From Sinomonas terrae (GTDB lineage Bacteria > Actinomycetota > Actinomycetes > Actinomycetales > Micrococcaceae), in contig NZ_JAKZBV010000001.1 of assembly GCF_022539255.1 (NCBI RefSeq), positions 1,054,001 through 1,118,000 of the forward strand: a stretch of 64,000 nucleotides of DNA. The letters run 5' to 3'. The position numbers and the translations under genes are program-made. How positions within the stretch are numbered: position 1 is the first letter of the stretch; the number at the start of each line of letters is the position of its first letter. Below the pieces are notes generated by a model that ran no database searches, was not told the DNA's origin, and saw nothing but the letters and a program-made list of their open reading frames with translations. Below, piece after piece: positions 63,445 to 64,000 of this stretch.

Positions 63445-64000
63445 GCGTTCGACGGCGGCGCTCGCCGGTGAGAGCCCATCCCACCGCGTTATGGGTTGTA
63501 CCGGTTGCGGACCTCGGCGGCGTCGCTCGACACGTTCTCGATGTCGCCGAGGTCGGTCTGCCCGGCTGGCGGCTGGTGGTCCTATGCCCAGAGGGCCCGC
63601 TCGCCCAAAGGCTGAGACTTGCGGGGGCCGCCGTCTGCGCCACCGAGTTCGGTCCCGGGGCAGGGCTCACGGCCTCGGTGAACGCACTGCGCCGGGTGAT
63701 TCGCGCGCTTCAACCCGACGTCGTCCATGCGCACCTCGCCTATGCAGACGTCATAGCGGCGCTCGCCACCCGGGGCATGGCGGTGCGGCTCGCGACGACC
63801 GAGCATGGGATCGCGGCTGACGACGCCGTGTATCACGGGTCTGCTTGGCGCTCGCGAGCCATGGCGGAAGTCCACCGCAGGCGACTCGCGATGACCGATA
63901 TCCCAATAGCGGTCTCCCGTGCGACCAAAGGTGCGATGCTCGCGAAATGGTCGGCCCGAGGCGAGATCGCGGTCATACCTAACGGCGTCGATCGGCCGAG
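63435..64000 (+). CDS. GT4-family glycosyltransferase, N-terminal part
   Basis: A reading frame open to the right edge (189 codons so far). It has ALWVVPVADLGGVARHVLDV (glycine-rich first loop of GT4 enzymes), VVVLCPEGPLAQRL-like sequence, LQPDVVHAHLAYADVIAAL and RLATTEHGIAADD, then IPNGVDRP, the start of the second Rossmann domain. ATG 63435 overlaps the NeuB stop by 10 nt; GTG 63468 is an alternative. It continues the glycan operon and probably adds a sugar to the lipid-linked intermediate. Confidence 0.8.
   Translation, partial: MVLSVRRRRSPVRAHPTALWVVPVADLGGVARHVLDVAEVGLPGWRLVVLCPEGPLAQRLRLAGAAVCATEFGPGAGLTASVNALRRVIRALQPDVVHAHLAYADVIAALATRGMAVRLATTEHGIAADDAVYHGSAWRSRAMAEVHRRRLAMTDIPIAVSRATKGAMLAKWSARGEIAVIPNGVDRP

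Overview
The window is high-GC DNA whose core genes (infA-rpmJ-rpsM-rpsK-rpoA-rplQ-truA, rplM-rpsI, glmM, coaA, glmS, acpS, nnrD) follow an actinobacterial order. Protein sequences, the absence of rpsD between rpsK and rpoA, and many apparently leaderless genes suggest a Micrococcaceae-type actinobacterium (Arthrobacter/Sinomonas-like). The genus is inference. No rRNA, tRNA, CRISPR array, insertion sequence or phage gene was seen.

Layout. 1-2531: tail of an NADP-dependent oxidoreductase, a P1-family peptidase and an AbiEi/DUF559 protein. 2671-6976: translation and transcription cluster ending in truA. 7036-9645: divergent histidine kinase and response regulator. 9687-25820 (all minus strand): two complete tandem Tad/Flp type IVc pilus loci, each in the order flp-tadE-tadG-cpaB-tadZ-tadA-tadB-tadC. 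Locus 1 ends with a degenerate HPt protein; locus 2 ends with a second small pilin coupled to a membrane acyltransferase. 26061-27317: rplM-rpsI with a good promoter and terminator. 27362-38248: accessory envelope genes (GT-C transferases, a GT2-GtrA fusion, a secreted PxKF-domain protein, small orphans, a truncated acetyltransferase). 38298-51951: glmM, an MFS exporter, an Nramp-like transporter, a methyltransferase, a GT51 transglycosylase, mscL, coaA, glmS, DinB, acpS and nnrD. 52008-64000: an exported protein, then a surface-glycan cluster (galE, sugar-phosphate transferase, PglK-like ABC flippase, glycosyltransferases, neuA, a multidomain NeuB) running off the right edge.

How it fits together. 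The two Tad loci could each build a pilus, but no prepilin peptidase (TadV/CpaA) is present, so it must be supplied from elsewhere. The glycan cluster has the parts for a lipid-linked glycan carrying a nonulosonic (sialic-type) acid: a priming transferase, GTs, a CMP-sugar synthetase, a NeuB synthase and a flippase. GlmM and GlmS feed UDP-GlcNAc to both wall and glycan. The accessory blocks sit at the truA|rplM and rpsI|glmM junctions.

Most unusual signals: a palindromic GAGTACTC-type motif in intergenic regions of the accessory block; a 31-bp-period repeat array in two opposed halves between glmS and dinB; an acyltransferase whose R-X10-H motif reads R-X10-N; an HPt domain without its histidine; a CBS-NeuB-SAF-TIM-barrel fusion; a GT2 gene split by one in-frame TGA; and twelve genes with a -10-like hexamer exactly 6-7 nt before the start codon.
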